This document shows positions 51,607-62,741 of a DNA stretch of 64,000 nucleotides, piece after piece. The notes below the pieces were generated by a model. It was not told the origin of the DNA, made no database searches, and saw nothing but the letters and a program-made list of their open reading frames with translations. Source of the stretch: Microcyclospora pomicola. Lineage: Eukaryota > Ascomycota > Dothideomycetes > Capnodiales. The translations under genes were made by a program, and so were the position numbers. Location of the stretch: the NCBI GenBank assembly GCA_002786065.1, contig NHNY01000005.1, forward strand, positions 558,001-622,000, given 5' to 3'. The first letter of the stretch is position 1. Each line of letters begins with the position of its first letter.

Positions 51607-52887
51607 ATGATCCTGTTTCTTCTTGTGGGTCTCCTGTGGTCGCTCTGTTTCAATCTATTCCTTTTACTCCTCCTGTACACCTACGAGTTCATCGCACACC
51701 TCATAGCTGCCTGGTCACCTCTGCTCGAACACCCATACAACATGGCGACTTCGACAAAGCCTCTCACAGATGAGCATCTGGATGCGACATCGGCAGCGCT
51801 CAAGGAGTTGACCTCCGAAGCACAATCAAGCACTACGGACCCCAAAGAGCACATCCACATCCCTGCCGACAGCTCGCACGCTCACAGTCGCTTGCGGGCT
51901 CTGTTCCCATACTCGTCTCTGGAAGACTTCGAGAATGCCTTTCACATGGGAAACTACGTAATGGACCGCAAAACTGGGGAGAAGACATTCGAGGCGATGA
52001 GCATCTATGTTCGAGTTGGCATGCATTGCCTGTACTATGGCTCGAGGCAAGAACAAGCTTTACATTGGAAGCGGACGCAAGCCCTGCTGAAGGAGCAAAG
52101 CGAGAAGATGGGCAGACAGTACGACACTTCAGAATCGATAGACCACATCAAGCCATTCATCGAGTCGTTCGGTCTTGCGGACAGTATGGTTGACATGGTC
52201 AAGCCTGATCCCGCCAGCTATGCCACATTCAATGAATTCTTTGCCCGCGAGATCAAGCCATCGGCAAGGCCGATCGCAGAGCCAGACAACACAGCAGTTG
52301 TAAGCAGTCCAGCGGATTGCAGACTGACGGCTTTCCCGACAATCGATCTGGCAACAAAATACTGGATCAAAGGATTTGGCTTCACGCTCGAAAGGTTGTT
52401 GGGAAGTGGACCGTTGGCACAAAAATTCGATGGAGGCAGTATTGTGATTGCAAGATTGGCCCCACAGGACTACCACCGATGGCATGCTCCAGTGACTGGA
52501 CGTGTACAAAGCGTCACGGAGATACCAGGCACTTATTACACAGTGAACCCGCAGGCGATCAATGAGCCTGGCACGCTGGACGTGTTTTGTGAGAACCGCA
52601 GGAGCGTGATGGTGGTTGAGCGTGCCGGATCCCAAGCCCCAGTAGCGATAATCGCAGTCGGTGCTATGCTAGTCGGATCGATCATGTACAATGACGGTAT
52701 TGAAGAGGGTGCGGAAGTCAAGAGAGGTCAGTGTTTGGGATCATTCCAGTACGGAGGGAGCACGGTAATTGTGCTGTACCCTAGGGGTGAAGTGACCCTT
52801 GATGCGGACCTCGTCAAGAACTCAACAGAGTCGAACTGCGAGACATATGTCCAGGTAGGATGGAGAGTTGGCGCCGGTCCTTCGTGA
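51607..52887 (+). CDS. Phosphatidylserine decarboxylase with N-terminal membrane anchor
   Basis: Pyruvoyl enzyme converting phosphatidylserine to phosphatidylethanolamine. Single exon, 426 residues. The first 36 residues form a membrane anchor (LFLLVGLLWSLCFNLFLLLL); a second ATG at MATSTKPL would remove it. The catalytic domain shows TFNEFFAREIKPSARPI, SSPADCRLTAF, the conserved His in RLAPQDYHRWHAPVTG, and the self-cleavage site GGST (383-386) in FQYGGSTVIVLYP; Ser385 would become the pyruvoyl group. No C2 domain or mitochondrial presequence, so it is neither a typical Psd1 nor a full Psd2. It resembles the small extra PSD paralogues of filamentous fungi. Location unknown, probably the endomembrane system. 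Confidence 0.88.
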   Translation: MILFLLVGLLWSLCFNLFLLLLLYTYEFIAHLIAAWSPLLEHPYNMATSTKPLTDEHLDATSAALKELTSEAQSSTTDPKEHIHIPADSSHAHSRLRALFPYSSLEDFENAFHMGNYVMDRKTGEKTFEAMSIYVRVGMHCLYYGSRQEQALHWKRTQALLKEQSEKMGRQYDTSESIDHIKPFIESFGLADSMVDMVKPDPASYATFNEFFAREIKPSARPIAEPDNTAVVSSPADCRLTAFPTIDLATKYWIKGFGFTLERLLGSGPLAQKFDGGSIVIARLAPQDYHRWHAPVTGRVQSVTEIPGTYYTVNPQAINEPGTLDVFCENRRSVMVVERAGSQAPVAIIAVGAMLVGSIMYNDGIEEGAEVKRGQCLGSFQYGGSTVIVLYPRGEVTLDADLVKNSTESNCETYVQVGWRVGAGPS

Positions 52888-53019
52888 TCGTGCCCCTCGG
52901 AATGAGATCGTTTGCTAGCAGGTATGCTAAGATGTACGAATTAATTTGTGTACACGCTATCAGGCAAGCAGGCAAAACATTCCTGTTGATGAGGTGCTGG
53001 GCCGAATGCAAGTATTTGC

Positions 53020-53829
53020 TCATCTTCCATATCGCCGTCCTTCGTCATGCCTACGATAAGGCGATCGAGAACGGCTGCGCTTGTCATATCGCTTGCTCGA
53101 TTCTCTTCCGCCCGGCGACACTTCTCTAAGTGTCCTATCTCGTGCATACGTCCCCTCATCTCGACCATTATCTCTGTCCCTGGACCGTTCTCGATGCTCC
53201 CTGCTTCTCCTGCGTTCTATCCGGCTAGGGCGATAATTGTCGTCTCCAGGCCGTCGATCTCTACTTCGGGATCTACGCCTTCGTCTATCACCATGCGCTG
53301 AACCTGAGCGATCTCGCTTACGATCAGAGTTGTGGTGACGATGCCTACGCTCCTCCTCCCGAGAACGCGATCTATGTCTTCGCCGTTCTGTACGTTCATG
53401 CTGTGACCTCTTGTGCTCTTTATTACTCCGTTCTGGAGCATCGTCATCTTTCAATGCCTCGCGTAGTGCTTGATTCACTTCGCTCTGTTTCGTTCGGTCC
53501 ATTGCCAGCGGCTGCGAGTTCGCATTCGTGCGGTCTGGCGCGGGCAAACCTAGTGCCTTTGCGATGGCATCTTCTTCCGCTTCTTTCACCTTTCGCAACT
53601 CTTCACGCTTCCGCTCCCGTTCCTTCTCCTCTCGCTCCTCAGCTGTCAGGTGCGCATCATCGGCTTTCGCATACCAGGACAGGTCCTTGCCTTTCTGCCA
53701 GCGTCCGACAGGCGCTTTGATGGAATGGCCGAGATAGTTTTCACGATGCGCAGAGTTCTTCACGTCATCCCACGAGAAGTTGACACCACCACGAGAGCCT
53801 TCTTTACGGACAGTCTGGAGAAGATCCAT
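53020..53829 (-). CDS. MMTAG2-like RS-rich nuclear protein
   Basis: Belongs to the family of human multiple-myeloma tumour-associated protein 2, an RS-like protein of unclear role found with splicing factors. Start chosen at 53829 (MDLLQTVRKEGSRGG), the family start; 20 in-frame codons upstream are probably leader. Conserved domain in residues 1-65: RKEGSRGGVNFSWDDVKNS, then ENYLGHSIKAPVGRWQKGKD and LSWYAK. A charged coiled region (REEKERERKREELRKVKEAE) and a long Arg/Ser/Asp/His-rich tail to residue 269 follow. Divergent from the GH63 gene across 217 bp. Confidence 0.85.
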   Translation of the reverse strand: MDLLQTVRKEGSRGGVNFSWDDVKNSAHRENYLGHSIKAPVGRWQKGKDLSWYAKADDAHLTAEEREEKERERKREELRKVKEAEEDAIAKALGLPAPDRTNANSQPLAMDRTKQSEVNQALREALKDDDAPERSNKEHKRSQHERTERRRHRSRSREEERRHRHHNSDRKRDRSGSAHGDRRRRRSRSRDRRPGDDNYRPSRIERRRSREHRERSRDRDNGRDEGTYARDRTLREVSPGGRESSKRYDKRSRSRSPYRRHDEGRRYGR

Positions 53830-54046
53830 GCTCTCAGCCAAAATCCTTGTGTCAGTGTCGAGAAGGTGTGATTCTGCTCCCAGGATCATTCGGGGCGCAA
53901 GCTAAGAGCACGATAAGATCTGTGGCTGTGCTTATCGGTGTGGCGTCAGCATATTCATGCTGTACGTGGCCAGAGCTCGAATTCATGAACTTCTGTTACA
54001 ACCTGCCATTGAAGCCCACTGGAGCTTCAAGCGAATCGTAGCGAAT
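53830..54046. promoter_or_regulatory. 217-bp bidirectional promoter of MMTAG2-like and GH63 genes
   Basis: The start codons of the two divergent genes are only 217 bp apart. No individual factor sites recognised. Confidence 0.5.
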
Positions 54047-56626
54047 ATGGCGTGGAAGCAATGGAGCATTCAATTGCTCCTGGCGTCCCTTGTCAGCGCT
54101 CAGGAAGACCTAACAGTCTTCTCCAAAGCCTCAAATGACAGCCTGCTTTGGGGTCCGTACCGACCGAACCTTTATTTTGGCGTTCGACCACGCCTGCCAA
54201 AATCGATCACGACAGGTTTACTATGGGCACGGGTTGAGGATTTCACATCTGTCCAACGCAATATACGATTCACATGCGAACAAGATGAGGGTATGGCCGG
54301 TTATGGCTGGGATTCGTATGACCCAAGAACAGGCGGAGTGCAGACGATTCATGACAGAGGAAACGGACTCGATCTCGAGACGAGTTTCGTCAAGTTCGAA
54401 GATGGGAGGGGAGGTTGGGGCGCGAGGATCAAGGGTACACCAAGGGACGATGCCAAGCTATCACTTAGTAGTGAAGGAGGATTCAACGAGATGAAAACTG
54501 CTTTGTGGTTTTCTGTGGGTGCCGAAGGCTTGGGAAGCCTTCTGGAAGTTCAAGATGCTGAAGGCGCAGAAGAAATCGGCTTTCAAGGCGACGTTGTTCT
54601 GAACGGCCAAACGGCAGACCTGGGAGACTTCAAGATTACCATTACTGAACCGGACGGCAATTCCTACCCCATACATAATCACCCATCGTATGAATCAAAA
54701 CCTTTAGATCGTACCTGGGTACACTCGATGAAAGTGCCCGAAGAGGCACTCTGGCAGGCAAAAGGTAGATCATTTTGATCGATCCCGTACTGTTCATCAA
54801 ACCAGTGATTCTGACCAAGCTTCTTCGCAGGCATACTCTTTAGCTCCATGAAGGCCACGATCGACCAGTACGTGGAGGAGTACACCGAGAACCAGATGCC
54901 TCCGCCTTGGCAGACTTACACCATTCAGAACTTGCCGGGTGAAGGCAACATGCACATAATCCAGAAAGTGTTTGATGGCCCATTCGAGTTCGATATCATA
55001 TTTACGCCAGCGTCAGCAGAAAAACAGACGACGTCGGAAGATCTCACTAAAGCGATCAAGGCCGTTTCCAAGTCGTTCAGCGAGAAGTACAACGAGGCTC
55101 TCCAGCCGCAGGCTCCTTTCAGCGATGAGAAGCATCTGGTCTTTAGCAAGTCTCTCTTCAGCAACCTTATTGGAGGTATAGGATATTTCTATGGTGATCA
55201 GGTTATCGACCGATCGTACGCAACGGAATACGAGGAAGAAGATGAAGGATTTTGGCAAGATGCCCAACGGGCTCGTGACCAGAACCAACAAAAGCTCGAG
55301 GGCCCATACGAGCTCTTCACTTCCATTCCTAGCCGTCCTTTCTTTCCTCGGGGCTTCCTTTGGGACGAAGGCTTCCACCTATTGCCGATCGTTGATTGGG
55401 ATCCTGAGCTGGTTATGCAGATCTTCTCATCGTGGTTCAACACGATTGACGAGGATGGGTGGATTGCGCGTGAACAAATTCTTGGCCCAGAAGCCCGAGA
55501 CAAGGTCCCACAGGAGTTCCGGACGCAGTATCCGCACTATGCCAACCCGCCGACTCTGTACATGCTTCTCGGCGATCTACTTGATGCTGCCGGAGAGAAG
55601 ACATCCCCGTTCTTCAGCGGTCAGCAAAAGTCGCTCGGCAAGCTCGCAAAGAGCGCTCTTGCCGACCCAGCGGCCGTCAAGACTTGGCTCAAGTCACTTT
55701 ATCCATTGCTTCAACGTAACTTCGAATGGTATCGCCGCACACAACGGGGAGACGTCAAGTCATATGACCGTCCTGCGTTCTCTACCAAAGAGGCATACCG
55801 ATGGCGTGGACGTACTCCTCGCCACATCCTGACATCTGGGTTGGATGATTATCCACGTGCTCAACCTCCGCACCCTGGTGAGCTGCACACCGACCTCATC
55901 TCATGGATGGGCCTCATGGCGTCCTCAATGAAGCGCGTTGCCACCTACATTGGCGAGACCGACGACGCTGCAAAGTACGACAAAATCTTCGAGGCAATCC
56001 GACGCAATGTCGATGACTTGCACTGGAGCAAAAAGGACAAAACATACTGCGATGCCACCGTGGACGCATATGAGGAGAGCGTTCACGTTTGCCATAAAGG
56101 GTACATTTCGATCTTCCCCTTCATGACCGGTCTCGTCGGACCCGACCACGAGCATCTCGGCGATGTCCTCGATCTCATCGCCAACGAAGACGAGCTGTGG
56201 AGTCCCCACGGCATCCGAAGCTTGAGCAAGTCCGACGCGCTCTATGGCACGGATGAGAACTACTGGAGAAGTCCGGTGTGGATGAACATGAACTATCTGA
56301 TCGTCAAGCAACTCCTGGTAAGTCGTTGTCCATGTCTGATCTGACATATCATCGAACTCAGACATGCTAATGATACACTCCAGCATATCGCCCAGTCCTC
56401 GGGCGCGCAGCAGAAGCGCGCTAGAACAATGTACACCGCCTTACGCAAGAACCTCGTCGATACTGTGCGGACGAGCTGGGAAGACACCGGGTTCGCCTGG
56501 GAGCAATATAACCCGGAGACTGGCGCCGGTCAACGCACGCAGCATTTCACTGGATGGACCAGCCTGATCGTCAAGATCATGAGCATGCCGGACCTTTCGG
56601 GGACTAAGGGACATGACGAGCTATAG
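54047..56626 (+). CDS. CWH41: Mannosyl-oligosaccharide glucosidase (glucosidase I, GH63)
   Basis: ER enzyme that removes the outermost alpha-1,2-glucose from newly transferred N-glycans, the first trimming step. Three exons with introns 54765-54830 (66 nt, phase 1) and 56318-56383 (66 nt, phase 0, branch GCTAATGA) give 815 residues. Signal peptide WSIQLLLASLVSA. The N-terminal beta domain includes SLLWGPYRPNLYFGVRPRLP. The (alpha/alpha)6 catalytic domain includes PRGFLWDEGFHLLPIVDWD, GWIAREQILGPEARDKVP, HTDLISWMGLMASSMKR, and the C-terminal ENYWRSPVWMNMNYL and WEQYNPETGAGQ. Start chosen at 54047 because it begins the signal peptide. Length and motifs match an intact enzyme. Confidence 0.93.
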
Positions 56627-56767
56627 AGATATCAAAAGTCGCTGCCTGAGAAGGAAGAATTGTATGCATAGAATCTTCATAAAGCTATAACGGTGTTCCA
56701 TGCTGGCTTCATAAATTCGCGCATTGCCCATATTTCACATCTATCATAACTCACATCGCACTAACAA

Positions 56768-58142
56768 TCAGCTTTGCACCGCACCCGACACTATCTCAGC
56801 TGTCGGTCCGCCATAGAACGAGTAGCCCGGGCACGCCTCAGCCACCGACTCGCCCGTTGCCGTGGTGTTGCAGCCCAGCGCATTCTGGATCGGCAAGACC
56901 AGCAGCTCCAGCACATTGCCAGCGGCATTGGCGGCAAGATTCTCAATGAGCGCGAAAGCGTAGCATAGATCACTCGTCGCGCTCGTGGGGTTGTAATCGG
57001 TGATGTTGGTGGATGGCTTGATGGCAGTGTACGAGTCGACGGTGCCAGTATTGCAGCCCTGGGCGTTGATGCGCGGCTCCAGCTGGGCGAAGGTGTTGCC
57101 GTCGTCGATGAGGCCGAAGACAGTGTATGGGTCGGACTGCGCGCGTCGGTACCAGTTCTCCGGGATGCGCTCGTGGCCGGGCGTCCAGACGAACGAGCCG
57201 CTTTCGCCGGAAATGGCGTTGAAGGACTTCAAGGTGTCCTGGTCGAGGATGCCGGCAGGGTATTCTGCGGTGTGGTTCGCCATGAAGCGGAAGATGAAGG
57301 CGAAGGCTGCTTGGCTGACTAGAGTGCCGGAGAACGCACCGTCTAAGATTCAAGTCAGTGACAGGCTACAAGGGTAGAGGATATGATTGTACGTACAATA
57401 GAAGTATGGGTTCTTCTCGATGCTCTCCTTGAAGCGGCTGGCTCGGAAGTTGGTGAGCACATCGATGTCGTAATTGGCAGTCTCTGCATCCGGTTGGAGA
57501 TCGAAGAACTGATTTGACGAGAAATCGTCAGCATGATCTCCAGTCACAAGTGCATCTCCATCATGCGAGGCCTACCTGTTGGAACTGCGAAATGACCAAG
57601 TCGTCGCTCGACCCATATTGGTAGAGGTCGCCCCGGAACGCAGAATTGTCGGTCTCGTAGTTGCCATGAGATCCACCGATGCCAGTACCTGGCACGCCAC
57701 CAATCTGCCAGCCAAGACCATATCCGTCCACAGCAGCGCCGTACGCTGACAAGACGGTTGCCAGATCTAAGCTCATGCCAAACACCGAAGTGGTAGCACT
57801 GATCAGGTCAACGACAGTCGCATTGCCGTTCCTGGGAAGGTAGCCATGGTTTGCCAGAGCGTTTAGTCCAGGGCAAGGTCCTCGCGAGTCGTTCGGGCCT
57901 GGTGCTTGCCACGCATGATCTCCCGAAACATCAATCAACTGAAGGCTTGCGTCGAATGGTGGGTTCAGCAGCGCCGCAGTCGCGTTACTCAGCGCATCGG
58001 CGGCTTCTTGACCAAGTTTCTTTGCACTGTTAGGATCGAGCAGTGAAGAGAGTCCGAGGAGGTCACGATCGGTAAGACCGCGGGGAAAGGCCTCAGTAAG
58101 TCCGGCAGCCGAGGCCACAGCCAGGAGGGTGGATAGCTTCAT
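56768..58142 (-). CDS. Secreted heme-thiolate peroxidase (chloroperoxidase/peroxygenase family)
   Basis: Extracellular member of the fungal family containing chloroperoxidase and unspecific peroxygenases, which use H2O2 to oxidise or oxygenate organic substrates. Three exons with introns 57509-57575 (67 nt, phase 0) and 57343-57396 (54 nt, phase 1) give 417 residues. Signal peptide LSTLLAVASAAGLTEAF. The heme-ligating Cys90 lies in the classic PCPGLNALANHGYLPRNG. A SHGNYETDNSAFRGD segment corresponds to the region holding the acid-base Glu. Repeated N-glycosylation sites fit secretion. The position next to a Zn2Cys6 regulator hints at regulated expression. Substrate unknown. Confidence 0.88.
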
Positions 58143-59401
58143 GGCCCAGGAGTTTTGGCAAGCTTGGGAGATGGCCAGGAGAGATCAGATCTCAATGGCT
58201 TACAAGCGCTCAATAACGTACGGAGCAGTATGGAATGCATAGATGCACTGCTTGGACATAAGAACAAAACCAATCCGCTTACCCTCCGCACCGTAATTGG
58301 TGGCGAATTGGCGACAGGGACTCCCCCCACGATGCAAACGACTTTATGTCGATCATTCTCGATATCAGCGCCCGGGTGACCTGTCGTGCTTGTTTGGGGA
58401 TTCGTTTCGAGGCAAATGATGGTTGGCGGAAAAGAAGGTTGAAGCTTGCTCCCGGCAGATCCTTGGTCCGTCAGGGCGACCCTGTCGATCATCGATATTG
58501 GCGGGCGCCAAATGGGTAGACGTGCCTGTTCCGAGAAGTTTGAACCAGCAATAAAGAGCCTAAAAGAGGTCTACTTGCCAAGTTGCCATTATTGCCGCCA
58601 AGCAGATCCTGGTCCAAGAAACGGGCGGAGAAAAGAGATGAGATGAGAGCGGGGATGGGATGGCTCGGCTCAGACAACATCACGTTACTAGCGATCACCG
58701 CTTCAACCACTGCCGCTATGCAAGCACCCAAGCACCAAGCTATCTTGGTGTGGCCGCAGGATACTCCTCACACAACGGCCATTTGTAATGTGGAAGACGA
58801 TCACCACATCGACAACCGACTAAGATGTCGTTGTGATAATTGTAACAGCATTCATCCACTTCGTCCGCGTGGTGTTGCTGCCACAAGCTTGGGACGGGTG
58901 ATTCATCACACAAGATGGTCGAAGACAGTCCGCACAGAGCGTGCTAGGGATGTTTCGTCCTTATCTTGAGGTAGACTTGCGACACCCTTGTCGAAATGCT
59001 CTAGCGTAGAGCATATGAGCCATTGGAGCGTCATATTTCGAGAAACAAGGTCTGTTATCTGCTCAGTCACGGTATGCCTCGCAAGATTTCTTCAGAGTCT
59101 GTTTCACCACGAGCCGATGATAACAACTATGATGTCGATCGTGCTCGTGCGGCCAATGGTATGACGAAACCACGATACGTCGTCCCGGAAGACCAGGTCG
59201 TTCGCGTAATCGCATGGCGGCTGTCGGTCTTTGAGACATAGGACGATTACATTGCTCTCACTGCAGCAAGCTGCAATTGACTGTTGTTGGGGTTTACAGC
59301 GCCAGAAAAGTCGCATTGCTGGCAGGTCTGGCAATGCGCTGCATTAGGCATCTTTGCTGTGTCTTCGAAGGTAAGTTTTGTCCTCCCTCAATTTTCCACG
59401 C
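58143..59401. other. 1.26-kb intergenic region upstream of the peroxidase
   Basis: Contains the peroxidase promoter and the 3' end of the Zn2Cys6 gene. Plus-strand frames (58583-58969 and 59023-59241) have no recognisable content. Zn2Cys6 targets usually contain paired CGG-type triplets; I saw none that stands out. Confidence 0.45.
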
Positions 59402-61544
59402 CTACAGCGCACTCCAACCACTGCTAGTGGCCGACCAATCTATGCTGCTCATCCAATCGTTGAAGCTTTGCTCGTCGAAAGGACCAAGGAATGGATCTAT
59501 AACTCCCATGCCGTCCACATCAACACTTGCAGTACTCGAAGTCAGTACCTGTGTAGAGGTACTTGGTGTCGGCGGCGCACGCGCCTCCGTGACCGGCTCT
59601 AACACCTCATCTAAGGCTCGAGTAATGGAGGAAGACGCCTGTTTGGCAGCAGCGTGATTGGCATTCGCTTGGTGGAAGATGGTATCCAGATGCGAGACGA
59701 AGACAGATAGGTTTCGGACAATTTCCGAGCGGCTGATGCTCGCAGGCAGAGACTTGGTAGTGTCACGCGTCGAGTTGGCAAGCATAGATGTCAATACCAT
59801 GGCACTGGACATTCCGTACGTCAGGAGCTTCATGCGACGTGTCAGTAAATGCTCAAGATGAGATGGCAAGCGCTGTACGTACCACAAACTCGAAATCGTG
59901 GCGTAATGGGACTGCACGATCTCTCGCTTGACCTAATTGTAGGACTGTGGCAAGCAAATTCTTCGCTATGCCGAGCAGCTCGTCGTTGTTAGAGTCGTCG
60001 ATAGACTCTAGCAGCCTATGGATCTGGAAGTCGGAGTGCAGGTAGGACAAATACATGATCGTGAGCATGTTACACATGTTCGGCGTGTAATTCGGCTGCT
60101 TCCAACATGCACTGGTGTATCGCAGATGCTCGGGTAGGGATTCCCAGAGCCGATGGCCACTCATGGAGAGGTCCCTACTCTGCGTCAGCGCTGCAGTCAT
60201 GTTGCAACGGGGATAATGTTATACTTCAACTCCTCACTATGCGTGGCAGATATCGGTCTTGGGTAATATGAACATCGGCTGATCTCGTCTCGCCACGGGC
60301 ACATGATATATCGCACGCGTGCCCAAGTCGAAGCTTGCCAATTTTGGGTGCCCGTGTTCCATCCCTCTGGCGTCAGTCGAGACCGTGCTCTGTCCAGCTC
60401 CTCCTTCTCTGCAACGAGCTCGTCGTCCGAGAGGTCGAGGGGCATCGTAGTGCTCGCAAACCAGTGGAATATCCTCGGCGGACAATTGAAGTAGCCAGAG
60501 ATGCTTTGATCTGCATGATAGACCCGAGTGAAAGACCTGCGTCGAAGATCTGCGAGGAAAAAAGGTACATCCTTTTGGATCAAGTCTTCGCGATGGAACC
60601 CGGCAGTGTAAGTATCACTGATCAAGTCACCTAAGCGTCGCCAGACCGAAGGATCTAGCAAGAACCAGGCTGTGTCAACAACGCTGACGATACAACATAT
60701 CAGGGGATAACTTACGAGTATATCCTTTGGATGCGAGGAGCAGTAACAGGTTTTCATGCGCAAGCCATATCATATGATCGTCGACATGAGGCGCGATGTC
60801 GCGAGCCACGGTCAAGCACGTTGTGGAGCATTCTAGCATCCTCCCGATGAAATCCTCATGAGTCTTGTCATCCCGCGTCAAGCCAAAGATTACGGCGCGT
60901 GCAGCAGTGTTGCAGATGAGCCCAAGGCCCTGTAGTTGCACGTTTCTGCCACCGAACAGGGAAACAAACTCTGTCACGGTCAATGTTGAGGTCGGCGTCG
61001 CTCCGGCCGTGGTGTTCTTCAAGACGCCCTTGGCTAGAGCATTGGCTCCAGCGAAATTCGTGCTCTCGCTAGCATCGATGCAATATGATTCGAACAGATC
61101 CGGTAGTGAAGCGTAGATGCCTAGGACAATTCGCCCGGGCACCAGGGCGCCCAACGACACTGTATGGTATTCTTGCAGGAGCCTATCGATGAGCTCATAG
61201 TTGGCTTGAAGCTGCGTGATGACATTGGCAATTGCACGGAATCGCTCACTGTCTCCGTTCGTGGTGCTTGGCTGCAGGTCAGGCGCTCTTGTGCTGATAG
61301 CAGTCCTTACACTCGGAACTGGCTGCCCCCGTAGATCCAGACCAGCTGGCTGATTCCTGTAGGACGGGTAGTTGGTCTTTGTCAATGGCGCGGGATGGTA
61401 GAAGCACTCGGCCTTGACGCCTCTGCGTTTGCAGCGTCCACAAACCGGCGTCTGGTGATCGCACCGTATCTTGGCCTTACGACAGGGCTCACAGGATGCT
61501 TGTTTGCCGTTACGCCGGCTGCTGGTTCCGGTAGGAGGAAACAT
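59402..61544 (-). CDS. Zn2Cys6 fungal transcription factor
   Basis: Binuclear zinc-cluster regulator of the Gal4 class. Four exons with introns 60670-60715, 60178-60224 and 59828-59882 (46, 47 and 55 nt) give 664 residues. The zinc cluster has C18-x2-C21-x6-C28-x6-C35-x2-C38-x8-C47 (CEPCRKAKIRCDHQTPVC and onward), which is complete. A central fungal transcription-factor domain includes TPWFLLDPSVWRRLGDLI, DVPFFLADLRRRSFTRVYHAD, CPPRIFHWFASTTMPLDLSD and ESLPEHLRYTSACW. The C-terminus has Ser/Thr-rich, acidic stretches ending FNDWMSSIDWSATSSGWSAL, a plausible activation region. Target genes unknown; the neighbouring peroxidase is one candidate. Confidence 0.88.
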
Positions 61545-62239
61545 GGCGACGAGGTTCGTCTTACTCTTTACAGCATCTTTCTATGGTCGCGAACAGGGGT
61601 TGGAGATGCAAGTTGACGAAAAGCACACAGATTGCATCCACTCTGCTATCATAGATGCTCGTTATCTACGGATCATCACGAGTCTCCAGTACATCGATAG
61701 ACATACGCGAAGGATGCGTGATACTGGTCGACGGACTGGTGTTTGTGTTTCCCAGCCGCAGCTTCGGAATAGATCTCGGCGTTCGGCTGCCAACGGCGTT
61801 CAACTCCGTTCCAAAGCGTGAAGGCTCGGCACAAAATCGCCATTCTGTCATACACGTTGCAGAAATCGTCTTCAGTCAACAAATTTCTGCACTTTGGCGT
61901 ATTGGAAATCAAACTATTGAGTAATAGCACAGCTGAGACAAAGAATGAATGGTCACGATGCTCTCGAAAATTCGTAACTTGCTGAAAACTCTGACTGCAA
62001 AGCCATGTAGTACAGTTGCGCCCTAGGGCGTCGATGTGTCTATGGCTATGTACTGTTAACAGATATATAAACATCCTACTCTGTAGTTCTCAAGTGAATC
62101 ATCCAAGCAACAAACAATCACTCTCAATTCCTTCAGCCAGACGCATCCATACAGTCCACCTGCTACATACTGAGCAACTCAATCCCTGTCCAATCTTAAG
62201 ACAGTCCTTCAATCAACACTCTTCACCAAGCAATACACC
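61545..62239. promoter_or_regulatory. Divergent upstream region with TATA box
   Basis: Upstream of both the Zn2Cys6 gene and the 61-residue microprotein gene. A clean TATATAA at 62064-62070 is followed by about 170 bp of CA-rich sequence typical of a fungal leader, ending AATACACC before the ATG at 62240. Confidence 0.55.
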
Positions 62240-62425
62240 ATGCATTACGGAATGCGCACCGTCTACAACAACGAGGCGACTTCTGCCAAGCCCTCCAGCC
62301 CAGAAAGACGCTCAGGAAGCCAGTCGTCTCAACCTTCCGACACCAAGCGCCAGATCAAAGTCGTATTGGCCAAGGTCTCGGACTTCGTCCTTGGCTCGGA
62401 CTTCTCGTCCAGGATGAGCCGCTAA
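62240..62425 (+). CDS. 61-residue microprotein
   Basis: Small soluble protein, no signal peptide or membrane helix. It starts MHYGMRTVYNNEATSAKPSS, has a Ser/Arg-rich middle, and ends in a likely amphipathic helix (RQIKVVLAKVSDFVLGSDF). It is called real because codons are strongly GC-ending (AAC, GAG, GCC, AAG, TCC, ATC), a TATA box lies upstream, and the leader is CA-rich with a good ATG context. No known family comes to mind; it could be a lineage-specific stress or effector-like protein. Confidence 0.6.
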   Translation: MHYGMRTVYNNEATSAKPSSPERRSGSQSSQPSDTKRQIKVVLAKVSDFVLGSDFSSRMSR

Positions 62426-62741
62426 GTGTGGAGTGTTTCTTCAGTCTTTTCAGGTCGGTCATCCGAATACTCCGCACATGTGAACAAATGGCTGATTGTT
62501 CCAAAGCCTTTCAGATTTCGATCTTTCCAGATGTCGTTCGCATGGAAGCAATCGGAACACCAGCATGCAAAACTTAATCGCAAAACTTAATCGTTTTCCG
62601 ACAGCGGGAGATATTTCTGGGAGGATGGTCCTTATCGGGAAAGATGAGCCGGCGTTTGGTGTTCAGCATCGGTGTCGTAGCGGACCTGGGTAGTATAATG
62701 TAATGTAATGATTCTCTTCAATGATAATCGAGATACCAAGA
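62426..62741. other. Convergent intergenic region with a 13-bp duplication
   Basis: 3' regions of two convergent genes. It contains a perfect 13-bp tandem duplication (GCAAAACTTAATC twice, 62567-62592) and a short TAATG run near 62695-62709. Confidence 0.55.
62567..62592. repeat. Perfect 13-bp tandem duplication
   Basis: GCAAAACTTAATC occurs twice head to tail. It is probably a recent slippage event. Confidence 0.85.
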
